Shown piece after piece: positions 32,648-43,412 of a stretch of 64,000 nucleotides of DNA (positions are counted from its first letter, which is position 1; every line of letters begins with the position of its first letter). This stretch comes from Arthrobotrys musiformis (lineage: Eukaryota; Ascomycota; Orbiliomycetes; Orbiliales; Orbiliaceae). Both the position numbers and the translations under genes were made by a program. The notes under the pieces were generated by a model. That model worked only from the letters and a program-made list of their open reading frames with translations. It had not been told where the DNA came from and searched no databases. Location: NCBI GenBank assembly GCA_036971715.1, contig JAVHJL010000012.1, positions 1,426,001 through 1,490,000 on the forward strand, given 5' to 3'.

Positions 32648-34686
32648 CGCCAAGCTTTCTCGATTTGCTCAAGTCTTTCGATTTCAGCATCGGTACCACC
32701 TATTGAAGCAAAATAATTTTTACCACGTTTCACGTTTTTGGAACGCTGGGTGGAAATATGACCTTTCTCTCCACATTTATAGCAAGTGATATCTTCACGT
32801 GTATTTGCTATGTTATGGTTATTAGATCCGTCATTCTTCCATCCAATCAATTTCTGCCCCCTCTCATTTCGATCGCGCGACTCCTCCCGATATCCGCCAC
32901 CATTTTGGTAACCACCGCTCTGACCAACTCCATTTCCATTTCCCTTTCCATTACCACCACTTCGGTAGTCGCTCCTTCCTCCATTTCCATAATTCCTCCC
33001 TCCGCCACGATCACTGCTGCGGTTGCGGCTGTTGTTGCGGCTTCGGTCTCGATCTCGGCTAGGATCTCGGCTGTGGTAGCCGTAGCTACCCCTCGACCCT
33101 CCGCGCGAGTAGGCACGGCCAGACGACCTTGAGCGGTTGTAGGTATTGGCGCTGCGGTTATAGTTATAACCGCTGTTAGAGTTTCGGTAGGGCGACCTTC
33201 CACGCCCGTGGTAACTACTGTTACCACCGTACTTGCCGCCGTACTTGTTGGAATTGGAGTTCATTTCTCGTACTCGGCGACTGACGTTCCTGGACCTTTC
33301 CCAGATTGGTTTTTGGGTCTCCTCGAGACGATTGAGGGCACGGCGGTACTGGTCTAACCCTTGAAAACGTGCGTAATCGGCTGCGGCCTTATACTCATCG
33401 TGATGTATTCCCTCGTGGATTTGGGTTATGATGTTGTTGTCGTCGTAGGTTGCGCCGGGTATGGTTTTAAGCAGGCGGAGTTTCTTAGTAATATATTCGT
33501 TGATAGACCTTCCTTGCGAGAAAGAGAAAACTTCGGCCTGCGCGGAGATGATCGTATTTGTTTGCGTCTTTATCCAATCACGTTCTAAAACCACTTTCCA
33601 GTGGGTAGTAGATTCTGCCATAGTTTTCAGGTCGACCGCAGTTAAGCCAAGCAGCCAGTTGCGACCCATGTCGCCTTTGATCACCTCCCGCAAGGAGTTT
33701 CGGACTCTCTCGGACGGGTACGTGGTTAATGCGTAATCGATCGTCTCCAACAGCTCCATAGCCTTTAGGGCGTCGTTTGCGGTACCATCCGGCTCGAATT
33801 CCTTCAGGATGCCTTCCGGCAGCGGTTTGGAGTCGTAGTTTTTGGCGGTCTTCTCAGCGGCGGACTTTAATTCGATATTCATCTTTCTCTGTTCCACAAT
33901 CGATTGCGTGGCCAGCAGTTGGGTGGTCGACAAGCTCTCCATTATATCGTCCATCCACGACGGTACCTCCATCTTGACGGTGAAGTTGTCACTCTCTCCA
34001 GGGTTTACACCTGCGCCAGGGTTACCGTTGGCATTGCGTCGATCGTCGAGCATTGACTTGGGGATGTCGGCGTGTATGAAGTCTTCGAAGGCCTTGGTGA
34101 TATCATACAACCATCTTTCCTTCTCCGCAGCTGTGGCAGTGGTCGGTAGTGGTTTTGGAACGTTGGTGGGCTCTAATTTCGGTGGGTCGTCCATAATCAC
34201 AGGCAAAGCTTTTCGGAATCCTTTAATTAACTTAAACAGAATCATAGGTTTGCAAGTCGAATCTAACTCAATCCATTTTGCGTAGAATGGGGCCTCGTCT
34301 GGTAACTTATGATATCCGGGGTTGGCGATGTCGTATCCCTCGTTAATTTTTCTTCGTAGGTATACGCCAGTTACCATCGCAAGGGGTAGGCCCGCAGGTA
34401 GGAGCGCATCGAGCACAAACTCTGCCTCTATATCCAACTCCTCGTCCACGTACACCTCAAGGGCCTTCGTAGCCGCGGTTGACATGGCCAGTGGTATGTG
34501 CGCGATCTGCCGTATCTTAACGGCGGCGGCAAGCAATTGACATGCCGTTTGGTTTTTAGTCAAGCCCGTTATGTCACGGTTAACATATCTTGACACAGTC
34601 GACAGGCGGAAAGCCTTAGGTATCCTGTCTAGCCCTGTGCGGGCCGTAGGTCCGGGTCCGGGGGCGGGGGCTCCTCCAGCGGACAT
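32593..34686 (-). CDS. Ty3/gypsy Gag polyprotein
   Basis: 697 residues from ATG 34686. About 450 residues of helical capsid-type sequence include a typical gag core (WKVVLERDWIKTQTNT, FSFSQGRSINEYITKKLRLL). A long Arg/Gly/Ser/Tyr/Asn-rich region follows, then one zinc knuckle: CYKCGEKGH, where the expected fourth ligand four residues after the His is Arg instead of Cys. The frame ends 60 nt inside the protease ORF. An A-run (AGAAAAAGG in coding sense, about 32612-32620) lies in the overlap and is a plausible -1 slip site. Apart from the knuckle the protein looks intact, so the insertion may be fairly young. Confidence 0.75.
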   Translation of the reverse strand: MSAGGAPAPGPGPTARTGLDRIPKAFRLSTVSRYVNRDITGLTKNQTACQLLAAAVKIRQIAHIPLAMSTAATKALEVYVDEELDIEAEFVLDALLPAGLPLAMVTGVYLRRKINEGYDIANPGYHKLPDEAPFYAKWIELDSTCKPMILFKLIKGFRKALPVIMDDPPKLEPTNVPKPLPTTATAAEKERWLYDITKAFEDFIHADIPKSMLDDRRNANGNPGAGVNPGESDNFTVKMEVPSWMDDIMESLSTTQLLATQSIVEQRKMNIELKSAAEKTAKNYDSKPLPEGILKEFEPDGTANDALKAMELLETIDYALTTYPSERVRNSLREVIKGDMGRNWLLGLTAVDLKTMAESTTHWKVVLERDWIKTQTNTIISAQAEVFSFSQGRSINEYITKKLRLLKTIPGATYDDNNIITQIHEGIHHDEYKAAADYARFQGLDQYRRALNRLEETQKPIWERSRNVSRRVREMNSNSNKYGGKYGGNSSYHGRGRSPYRNSNSGYNYNRSANTYNRSRSSGRAYSRGGSRGSYGYHSRDPSRDRDRSRNNSRNRSSDRGGGRNYGNGGRSDYRSGGNGKGNGNGVGQSGGYQNGGGYREESRDRNERGQKLIGWKNDGSNNHNIANTREDITCYKCGEKGHISTQRSKNVKRGKNYFASIGGTDAEIERLEQIEKAWRCKMICFRVPVRKRKAVG

Positions 34687-35825
34687 CGTGGTTGCGGTCT
34701 TTGGTGTTTGGTGGTTTGGAGCTTAAATTTGGTCACGTGCGCCGAGCGCAGGGGTTTAAGCGAGGCGTTGTCTTGGCGGGCGCCAAGAGACGTACAACGT
34801 TGTGGCGAGCGCTGGAAGTGGCCACAACAAAACGCGGTGCTGGCTAGCGCCTTTCGACGTTCGACAGCCTAGGATCTCGACGAGCGCCGGGCGGCGTATC
34901 GAGATTTAAAAACGCAGTATTGGGTGATACTTATGGGTTTATGATGATTTTGAACTTTTCAACGAAGCGGGAAGGTTGGGTGCGGCGCGATGAGGGGGTT
35001 CACTTTCTCGCGATGAGGATATTTGGGTTTTGTGAAGTGTAGGAAGTTAAGTTGTGGTTTGGTGGAGCGCGGCAGTTTGTAGGCGTCTACGGCCGAGATT
35101 TGGGGATTTCGATGTGTTGTGCGCTTTCTGTTGGGACGTTGATTGGCGCGCAAACTAACTCAACTAACCGTTTTCGGTAGGTTTGTGTATTCAACGTTTG
35201 GTAACCACCGCAAACGGTAACGTTTCCAGCGCAGCGCCGGAGTTTTGACCTCAAAATCCAACTATATAACAAGCGGACTTGCGGCCTCGGTTTTTCAGGG
35301 TCTAGCACACCCCCGCTTTTCGGAAAAAGCGGAGCGCAGCGGGCGCGGCGTAAAGTCGGCGATGCGGGAGACAATATACCAAAATATGAAGTTGGTGCGC
35401 AGTTGACAGCGTAATTTCTGCGGGCGAAAAGTCGAAATATACCCAATCGGAGACAATTCGGAGACAATGGCGGGCGACAATTGGTGGGAGAGAATGGGCT
35501 TTGCGGCTTGTGACACGCAATTGTCGTCGTTTGCACTTACTGTATCGCGCAGACCGCACCCACAGGCAGGATCCTTGTCGGTACAATATCGTGAAACGCA
35601 GGGGCGAAATGCGGGAGCTCTCTTTCGGAAGCCTCGAGACCTATGCCAGATGCGGGAGCGCAAATGGCTGGTTGGTGCGATGCTACCAATTGTTATATGT
35701 ACTTATAGAGTGGGTGAATTGATTGTTATTCCAAGTTCTATCTATCTATCTACGGGTCTTTTGTAATAGTATATGACTAAGCATAGGAGACAAACAGGAG
35801 ACAAACAGGACGCCTGCGGTAAGTA
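34687..35825. other. GC-richer leader/LTR candidate of the gypsy element
   Basis: About 1.1 kb upstream of gag with higher GC than the flanks and many short overlapping frames, none convincing. A 5' LTR and leader should lie here, but I could not find a second LTR copy downstream of 31214 by eye. Confidence 0.3.
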
Positions 35826-36580
35826 GGTAGAACGGTAACAATAGACCAGAAACACTATACCAAACTGATAATGGATACCTTTTTTGGTTCGACGATTATG
35901 CACAGCAGATCTATATTATTTAGTACGGATTTGAAAAATTTTTACACCACGACGGAAAACCTACCTGCCAAAAAGGCAACGATATATCACTAGAAGACCG
36001 AATCCCTCAACTATTTGCTGAATAATACGAGGCCGGATATTGCCCAAAGTGTGATTAGATTATCACAGCAAAACAGCAAACCCCAAAAACACCATAACGA
36101 CTACCTAACCGACGTTTTTAGGTACCTATCAGGTATGTACATGGGATATGAAGGTGGTGTTTAGGGCGGTAGACGTCGAAAATATAACCATTGAAGGATA
36201 TTCAGATTCCTCGTGGTATGACCACCCCGACGGGACTTCAACGACTGGTTACCTAATATTCGTTAATGGTAACTTGGTAATCTGGAAGAGCTCGAAGCAG
36301 ACATACGTTGCAACCTCGACTACAGAGGCTGAGTATACCGCGATGAGCCATGTGGCCAAGGAAATAGTGTGGCTAAGGATTGTCATAGAATAAATCTTAC
36401 CTAAGGCGAGGACAAGGTTGATATTGCATGCCGACAATAAGGGTGCCGTGGATGTCGCGCATAATTTCAACTCCGCGTCGCATATGCGACATGTGGAAAT
36501 ATACACCCTGAAGGCCTATTTTGTGACTCATGAGTCTCACCTTGACCTTCACGCCGCTAATATTCTAAAAGGATGCAGCA
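35826..36580 (+). pseudogene. Ty1/copia reverse transcriptase/RNase H relic
   Basis: Frames broken by stops and shifts still read the end of a copia RT: TVTIDQKHYTKLIMDTF at about 35833, SLNYLLNNTRPDIAQSVIRL at about 36005, and VFRYLSGMYMG at about 36112. RNase H follows at 36180-36390: GYSDSSWYDHPDGTSTTGY, WKSSKQTYVATSTTEAEY and AKEIVWLR. A TAA at 36391-36393 is followed by LHADNKGAVDVAHN in the same frame. The catalytic Asp and Glu of RNase H are still readable. Gag, protease, integrase and most of RT are absent. Confidence 0.75.
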
Positions 36581-37015
36581 GAACTCTCTTACTAAACGGA
36601 AACCTCCGAAACCCGCCTGATGAAAGAGATGTTCTAAAGATCGCTCGCAGGTCTAGACAGACGCCGCAGAGTTTTCTTACTGAACGGAAACCCCCGAAAC
36701 CCGCCTGATGAAGAGAATGTTCTAAAGATCGCTCACAGGTCTAAACGGACGCAGCAGAGTTCACGGCTCTAAGGATCCCCCGCCGGTTTAAAGGAACACA
36801 GCGGAGTTTTCTTACCAAACCCGAAACCCTCCGGAACCCAAGTATAACAACTCTAAGAACCTTAAGGAACCTTTGTCAACTGAATGAGATATACCTAGAT
36901 TTTGTTAGTACCCGGAAAGACGTCGTGATCCTCTTTGAAATAACTCTAAAGATCCCTCGCTGGTCTAGAGGTACACCAGCCGAGTTCTCTCACTGAGCCG
37001 ATCTCTTCACCGCTC
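36575..37015 (+). repeat. LTR-like block with 88-bp tandem units, copy 2
   Basis: Two to three 88-bp units, then ACCCGAAACCCTCCGGAACC and GGAAAGACGTCGTGATCCTC to GCCGATCTCTTCAC. It matches 15440-16115 block by block and lies directly behind the copia RNase H, the position expected of the 3' untranslated region and LTR. Confidence 0.6.
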
Positions 37016-37304
37016 AGGAAGAGCTCTAGTTAAGGTGTTTCCGAAGAACACGAGGTGGATAGGGTCACGTAGTGGAGGCTTATGTTGGGTACTTCGCCTC
37101 TAATAGCTAATTACATTTTAAGTTTTCCTAGCTAAAGCTTGGGCCAAAGCTTGGGCCCATCCTGGTGGTATATGCGTATATACTGACCTCCGTCACGCAT
37201 CGCAGCAGCCTCCAGATCTGCGTATTGCCCGTCGGGGCCTTCGAATTCCTGGCCTCAAGACTATCGTCATTCTGTATCTCCCGTGAAGCTAGCATAACCT
37301 AATT

Positions 37305-37452
37305 ATAACAAATTGTTTATAACAATTATAACAATTATAACAATTATAACAATTATAACAATCATAACAATCATAACAATCATAACAATCATAACAATCA
37401 TAACAATCATAACAATCATAACAATCATAACAATCATAACAATCATAACATA
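37305..37452. repeat. 9-bp satellite (TAACAATTA/TAACAATCA)n
   Basis: About five TAACAATTA units followed by eleven TAACAATCA units. The sharp switch from one variant to the other shows local spreading of a single T-to-C change. Confidence 0.92.
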
Positions 37453-37717
37453 AATTAAAATTTCTGATTCTTGTACCTCTCAGCTGCAGGCTTTAGATCT
37501 AGGAACCTTTGAACTTCCCCACTGGCAGGTCACCGCCCGAATTTCCTAACTAGCAACCGCTCCAAACTCTGAGCCAACTCGAAGAATAAATATATCTCGG
37601 CTTTCTAATCCGGGATGTTAACCTCACTCAATACACCGAATCAAACCAAGGAAGCGATTCTCGTCTCAAGAAGCCAAACATTCTGCATCACCCAAGCTCG
37701 GGGCCTCCTTCCAACCA

Positions 37718-38722
37718 ATGGACGCGGTCTCTTCGAATGTTCTTCCAAGCCCCTCTGGTCGTTGCGAGCCAGATAATTCGACGCCTCCGATAGCGCCCTC
37801 AAGCCTATACAGCTCTAGCCCCACAGTATTGAGTGCCTGCGTCGGAAATGGCTCTACGCACTTCCAGAGTCAAATATCGCAATACAATCCCCCCCTAAAC
37901 TCTGTTTTGGAAAGCCATGCCAGGTTTCCATCAAACTTTTCATGCACCTACCCAGACACGTTGGTACCTCCAGTCAGCGATCGAACCCGTCCCAGTTCTG
38001 CCCTAAAATCTAACGTAAGAACGGTCTTTAAACCGTCTGAGAGCAACGAAGAATCTCGTATTGCCTATGCGCAGAGCTCCCCTGGTGCGGCACCATTGGG
38101 CGGCGATATCAAGGGGGGCTTGGAATCCACCCACTTTAAGCACAACTATAGCCCGTACCAACAGAACCATTTTGGGCCCGCTCCCCAAACAATGTGCTCA
38201 ATCACGTTGCCCACTATGGCGCCGATTAATCCAAAACCGCATACTACCGAGGATACGTACTTCGCCCCTCGCGTCGCTCATCTTGACGGTTTTCTACCTC
38301 AGCAGCCCCATTCGCAAGAGTTTTCGATGGGACTCTTTGGACGGTCGGGCGGCCATACTTACGGTTATAAATTTATGGAGCGCGAGTGCGGTCTCACGGA
38401 CAGTTATGAGCATTCGACAGCCCTAGACAATGTGGCGACGCCCGGGTCGGTCAAACGTCACAAGCCTTCCAGGAAACAGCCATGGCAGCCCTCCGATGAC
38501 GATGAGTACCTTATCAAACTCAAGGACGAGGACCAACTTCCCTGGAAGGAAATCATATTACGTTTCGAGAAAGAAAGGCGAGGCAGTCACAGGGTACCGG
38601 CTTTGCAAATGCGTCTCAAAAGGATCAAGGACCGACTCGCGCGACTGTCTTCAGGAGATTCAAACAAGCACCGTCTCCTCAGACAATACAGGCAACATCA
38701 AGTGCGTACCAAAACGTCTTAA
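37718..38722 (+). CDS. SANT/Myb-like DNA-binding protein
   Basis: Intronless, 334 residues from ATG 37718 in good context (CCAACCAATGG). Residues 1-245 are Pro/Ser/Asn-rich and probably disordered. Residues 250-315 form a SANT/Myb-like domain: KQPWQPSDDDEYLIKLK, QLPWKEIILRF, then ALQMRLKRIKDRL. This is the common fungal W-x-x-x-D-D-x-x-L-I pattern with a short third helix. Such proteins are usually nuclear regulators; the target is unknown. A related fragment lies at 30379-30918. The gene is undamaged and flanked by repeats on both sides. Confidence 0.7.
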   Translation: MDAVSSNVLPSPSGRCEPDNSTPPIAPSSLYSSSPTVLSACVGNGSTHFQSQISQYNPPLNSVLESHARFPSNFSCTYPDTLVPPVSDRTRPSSALKSNVRTVFKPSESNEESRIAYAQSSPGAAPLGGDIKGGLESTHFKHNYSPYQQNHFGPAPQTMCSITLPTMAPINPKPHTTEDTYFAPRVAHLDGFLPQQPHSQEFSMGLFGRSGGHTYGYKFMERECGLTDSYEHSTALDNVATPGSVKRHKPSRKQPWQPSDDDEYLIKLKDEDQLPWKEIILRFEKERRGSHRVPALQMRLKRIKDRLARLSSGDSNKHRLLRQYRQHQVRTKTS

Positions 38723-38950
38723 AACTCACAACCCTATACTAGTCTAGCCATATAGCTATGTGTATGCTTCGCCACTCCTACAGATTGTAAATCCGCGTAT
38801 CGAAGTTCCCCCATATCTATTTTCGAATTTGCAGGCATTGCGCTTGATGCTCCCTCATTTATAGTGCCTTTTAGAAAAATTCTGTAAAAACAACAAAAGC
38901 AACACTTCATAACTTATATAAAATCCTTTAAAAAAAAAAAAAGATTTATT

Positions 38951-39290
38951 GCCCGACTGTAAGTCGGGGATCAACATTACCTCCGTAGTATTAACATAAC
39001 CTTACTTATTATAATAATATCATATATAAAAATAACGATACCCCGGTGGGGTACGCCGCAATGCGGCAAATTACGATTTTACGGCATTTCTAGAAGGTTC
39101 TATAGAACCTACGCTCCTACCTACGCTCCTACCTACCTACCTGCCTACGCCGGAACCTACGCCGGAACCTAGGCTGGTGGGCAGGCAGGCTGGTAGGCAG
39201 GCAGGTAGGTAGGTAGGCAGGCAGGTCACCTTATCATTATTTTTTTATTTTATTTTATTTTATTTTATTTTATTTTTAATAATAATAGGG
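38951..39290 (+). repeat. Repeat family H, copy 2
   Basis: Same order of parts as 10590-10825: GCCCGACTGTAAGTCGGGG, AACATAACCTTACTTATTA, CCCCGGTGGGG, TTCTAGAAGGTTCTATAG, a CCTACCTGCC/GGCAGGCAGG array and an (ATTTT)n run. It contains a 30-bp insertion (CGCAATGCGGCAAATTACG) not in copy 1. Confidence 0.75.
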
Positions 39291-39569
39291 GCAGTCGGGT
39301 TTAGTAAGTACAGCGCCGCCGTAATCTAGTTTTTATTTTTGTAATAATAAATAAGATATATAAAATATTTAATGGTTTTTTTATTATCACAATAAAATAA
39401 CCAATTAGTGAAACTCAAAAACCCAATTTTATATTATTAAAACTTATATAATAAAAATCCATCAATATCATTAATATATTATTTTTATTATAAAATTTTT
39501 ATATAAAATTTTTAAATTAATATCATAAAATTTATAACCCACTAAATTATATACACTATTTTTTCACAA

Positions 39570-40345
39570 AAAGTTCATCAGGAAAAAAACACACCTCCAT
39601 CCTTCCATCGCGCTCCATCTTGTTCCTTAGAAGCAAACACCACATTAAAAATAGTGTGTTGTTATATTTTTAATGTGTTGTAAATTATTCTCTTTTTCAT
39701 TTTTGTGAAAACAAAAACTTAACCCTTTTCTCTTCACCACCACCACCAAAAAAAAAAAAAAAAAATTTATATAGTTATAAAAAATAACTTATCTTCAAGT
39801 TGTTATTTTTTTTTTATTTTTTTTTTATTATTATTTTTTTTTCCTATTTTTTTTTTATTTTATTTATTTTTTTTATTTTGTTTTTATTTAACTATTTATT
39901 TATTTTTATTTTTTATTTTTATTTTATTATTATTATTATTATTATATATAGTTATGCTTTATTATCCTATTATTATTATTTGTAAAACTCCATAGAATTC
40001 TATAAAATTCTATTTTTTTTAATATTATTATTATTCTTATTCTTGTAAAATTCTATAGAATTCTATTTTTTTATATAGAACTTGAATTTTGTAGAATTAT
40101 TCATGTTATATATTTAGTAGATTATATATAATTAATATAAAATTAATGAAAATTCATTTATTCGATATTCTAAATTTTGTCTCAATTACGTAATTATTTA
40201 TTATATTTATTATTATATTTATTATTATTATTATTATTTTTTTTTTTTTTTATTAATTTTTTTTAATGCCAAGACTTCCATCCGGAAGGCAGGTTTCCAT
40301 CCTGTCATCCTGCCCACCCTGGGTCAAACACCACACAAAATATAA
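39570..40345 (-). mobile_element. Uninterrupted but truncated copy of the 19-bp-TIR element
   Basis: Left end CATCAGGAAAAAAACACAC at 39570, then CCATCCTTCCATCGCGCTCC and CTCTTCACCACCACCACC. The right part has TTCCATCCGGAAGGCAGG and GGGTCAAACACCACACAAAA, after which similarity stops before the second TIR. It corresponds to the element at 19028-20582 read backwards, minus the central 164-bp-arm insertion. Confidence 0.65.
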
Positions 40346-40479
40346 AAGGATTCAAAGTTTTGATCTTTTCAAAACTAGCAAATATAATAATATGCCATAT
40401 AATCTTGTTTTATTATTTTAATAAAACAGTTTTATTGATAACATAAATTTCTATAAAGTTATTATTAAGGGACATACTA

Positions 40480-40945
40480 TTTCATCCCTATATTTTCCCT
40501 ATTTTCGTACCCCTCCACTATAACAAAAATTTACAAATGAAAAACTTTTCAAAATAATAAACAAAACTAGTTTCGAATTCGGGTGCTGATAGGGGCAGAG
40601 TACCAGTTTGTGAACCGTTTACTAACTTGTGAACTGCCGATCTGCCTATAAATTGTATACCTGCTTGTTTGTGAACTACACGTTTATAAGCCTGTGAACT
40701 GGCTATTAGGTTGTGAGTTGTACATTTACAAGCCTATAAATTATTCATATCTTTAATTTATGAATTCAAGATTAGGCTGGTTGCTTGGCCGACATGTATG
40801 AGTGTGAAAATTACTGTATTTGTTATAATGGGGTACCGAAGTAGCCAAAAAATAGGTACCGAAATAGTACGTTCCATTATTAAACGGTCCCATTTTGGCT
40901 GAAAACCCTGCCAAGAGCCCAGAGTCGGGCCCAATGTCATGCCCT
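40480..40945 (-). repeat. Family D copy followed by a family G piece
   Basis: CGTACCCCTCCACTATAACA, then several AAGCCTGTGAACT-type units, GGCTGGTTGCTTGGCCGAC and GGGGTACCGAAGTAGCC. From 40870, AAACGGTCCCATTTTGGCTG to GGGCCCAATGTCATGCCCT is a family G segment also seen at 53478-53560. Confidence 0.55.
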
Positions 40946-41487
40946 CAAGTTCCCGTCATTCCTCCGAGGCGCAAGCTTTCTTATGGCCTCATCTGAAAGT
41001 AAATCCCAACTGCCTAGAGAGATTGAGGGGGCGGCGTTTTTGGCGGAGTGGGAGGCAACGTAGAAAATATTGGTGTTGGAGGTGGCGTTGGTGGTATAAA
41101 TTGGTCCTCTTCAATGCGATGGCTTGAATTGACTGGGGATGGACTGATTGCCCAATATATTATCTTATTTGAGGCTAGTACCCTTGGAGGCTGTGAAGGG
41201 GGCGAGTCCGAAGTTTTATTCTGAGGGCCGGACATTTCTTTTTTGGAGATGACTCGAGTACTCGGACCGCTGGATATATATGTATAGATACGTGTCCGCG
41301 GCGTAAGCTGCGTTGTATAGCGAATCAAGGCTTTTGTCTTGCTTGGAATTAGAACTCGAAGGGAACAGATTCAGTAACTTGAAGCTTGCGCATCGCAAAC
41401 TATATGTCATGAAGATTCAAGGTCTGACAGTATTTTATGTATCAACTCTTAGTGGCCATTGGCGGCAAGAACTCGCCGCTACAGAGG

Positions 41488-41600
41488 TTATAACAATTAT
41501 AACAATTATAACAATTATAACAATTATAACAATTATAACAATTATAACAATTATAACAATTATAACAAATATAACAATTATAACAATTATAACAGCATGT
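41488..41600. repeat. 9-bp satellite (TAACAATTA)n, about 12 units
   Basis: A near-perfect array with one variant (TAACAAATA). ORFs on both strands that run across it are shadows. Confidence 0.92.
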
Positions 41601-42811
41601 TTGGCATCGTTTTCCGCGCCGGGTCATGTTAGGCTCGATGCATCTCTGAACGACGTGCCAACAGCCACGACCTCCGTTCTTGTGGCCTGTCGCAACCTTT
41701 TTCAATTTTGTGTACGAGGCCATCAACTTCAATCGGCTGCCTGAAGGTTGATGGGGCCAGGCCCGTCCAGGTTTTGGAAGCTGCAGCGAGTTCAAGGCGG
41801 CAAAACCTCGATTGCATATCGAGTGTAGCCTCGACGCCAGATGGAGTAGGCTAGGTCCCTGTGCACACGGATGTATGCCGGTTGCAAATTTCCTGACGAG
41901 TATGACTCTCGATAAAGATGCCAGCCAGGCAAACGCATCAGCTACGAACAACACGGTGATATCATGCAACAATGTTCCAGATAAGAAGGTAACATCAATT
42001 GATCAATATACCCAATGCCGTCAATCATACAAGGTATGGGTAGTCTGTGGCCCCCGAGAGATGCCAACATTAATATTGCATTATACAATGTAATCAAAAA
42101 CCGTGATCAGCTCGCATGATAGACATCTATCGGTACATACCCATGCACGAGTACTAGCATCGCAAACTTAAGAGGACTTGGAAGGCTTGGCAATGTTTAT
42201 TGAACCGATCAAAGAATAGCCTGCCACCGATGCATCGGCAATCGGATCCACTGCATATATTTAACGGGCCCCTTACGCTTTCGAAGTACTCTATTAGACC
42301 TTCCAAACCTAACTCGAAGATCAGAGTTGTTTGTTCGACGTCATTCGTCGATAGCTCGGCGAATATGAAGAAGCCTTCTCTTTTTCGTCAAATTTTTATG
42401 CGATACACCCCATATCCCAAGAATCCTTTTAAAATTATATAACCTATATAACAATCAATTAGTCCCATTCAAGTCGATTGGGAGTACGTATACCAAAATA
42501 TCGATATACTTTAGATCAAACCCCTTCTCGTCCCTCAACGCTGCAAAAATAGCTTTTTGTTTTTCTCCGGCTTCATATTTTTGCAGAATAAATTCTTTGT
42601 AGGCTTGGCAGGTTGGGATTGGACAATGGTGTACTCCATCGATATAATACGAGGCTGTAGCCTTATTGTTTAGAGTATGAAGACCAGTACTATAGTAGTA
42701 TCGTAGCTATGCGTAGAAAATCCTAGCTAGTGTTAAAACCAGATTTGAAATTGCGATATTTGCTGTGTTACAAAAAATGAAGCCAGACTAGGTCGGGAAG
42801 TACAATAATAT
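41601..42811. other. Region without a supported gene
   Basis: A 93-codon plus frame (41812-42093) has no motif and an uncertain start. I see nothing else I can support. Confidence 0.3.
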
Positions 42812-43412
42812 TTATAAATTTTCGTTCAAACAGCTAGGTTGGCATGGTCCTATCTTCAAACATGTATATTCATGCATGTTAAACTCTTCTCCCCCATGCT
42901 GAATAACCAAAGACGAAACCTCCACCCCATCATCATAACCCAAAATAATACCATAAGTCTTCCCAAAGTTAATGCCCAATTTCATATCTTTCGTTTGGGA
43001 GATTAACTCTGTCAACTTCCGAGATAAACCCTCCAAAGTCTTAGAGAAAATAATGATATCATCTGCCAATTGCGGAATAGGTGTAATGTTACCACTTACC
43101 GATTTACTATTACCCTGTAACTAGACCATTATACCCTTAGCTAGGTAGATAGTTCCGGCCTCCCCCGGCCCCGCTAGAGAATACAACTTATACTTCATCA
43201 GCCTACCCATACCTTATAATAGGTATACCACATAACATCGGATCGTCCCTATCTCCAGAGATTAAATCGTAGATGTAAAGAATAAAAAGGAGAGGGGAAA
43301 GCGGGTCTCCTTGTAGTACACCAGTCATTATTGGAATCGGATTCGAGAAACTCGCTGTCGCATTCGAGGTCGTACGTATCGTAGCAAAAGTGAACTGATA
43401 TAGCAATTTCAA
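42812..43412 (-). pseudogene. LINE-type (non-LTR) reverse transcriptase relic
   Basis: Two open segments carry consecutive RT motifs: MTGVLQGDPLSPLLFILYIY (43335-43262) and, after a gap with stops, LADDIIIFSKTLEGL (from about 43072) with the catalytic ADD box, then LGINFGKTYGII. The spacing and the GDPLSPLLF wording are typical of Tad/I-clade LINEs of fungi. Endonuclease, the RT fingers and the 3' half are missing. Confidence 0.75.

Noticed and set aside
32593..32653. Gag and protease as one gene with a sequencing error at the overlap
   Set aside because: A -1 overlap of about 60 nt is the normal layout of gypsy gag-pol, so natural frameshifting explains it better.
37305..37452. CRISPR-like array
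   Set aside because: Contiguous 9-bp units without spacers; a simple satellite in a eukaryotic genome.
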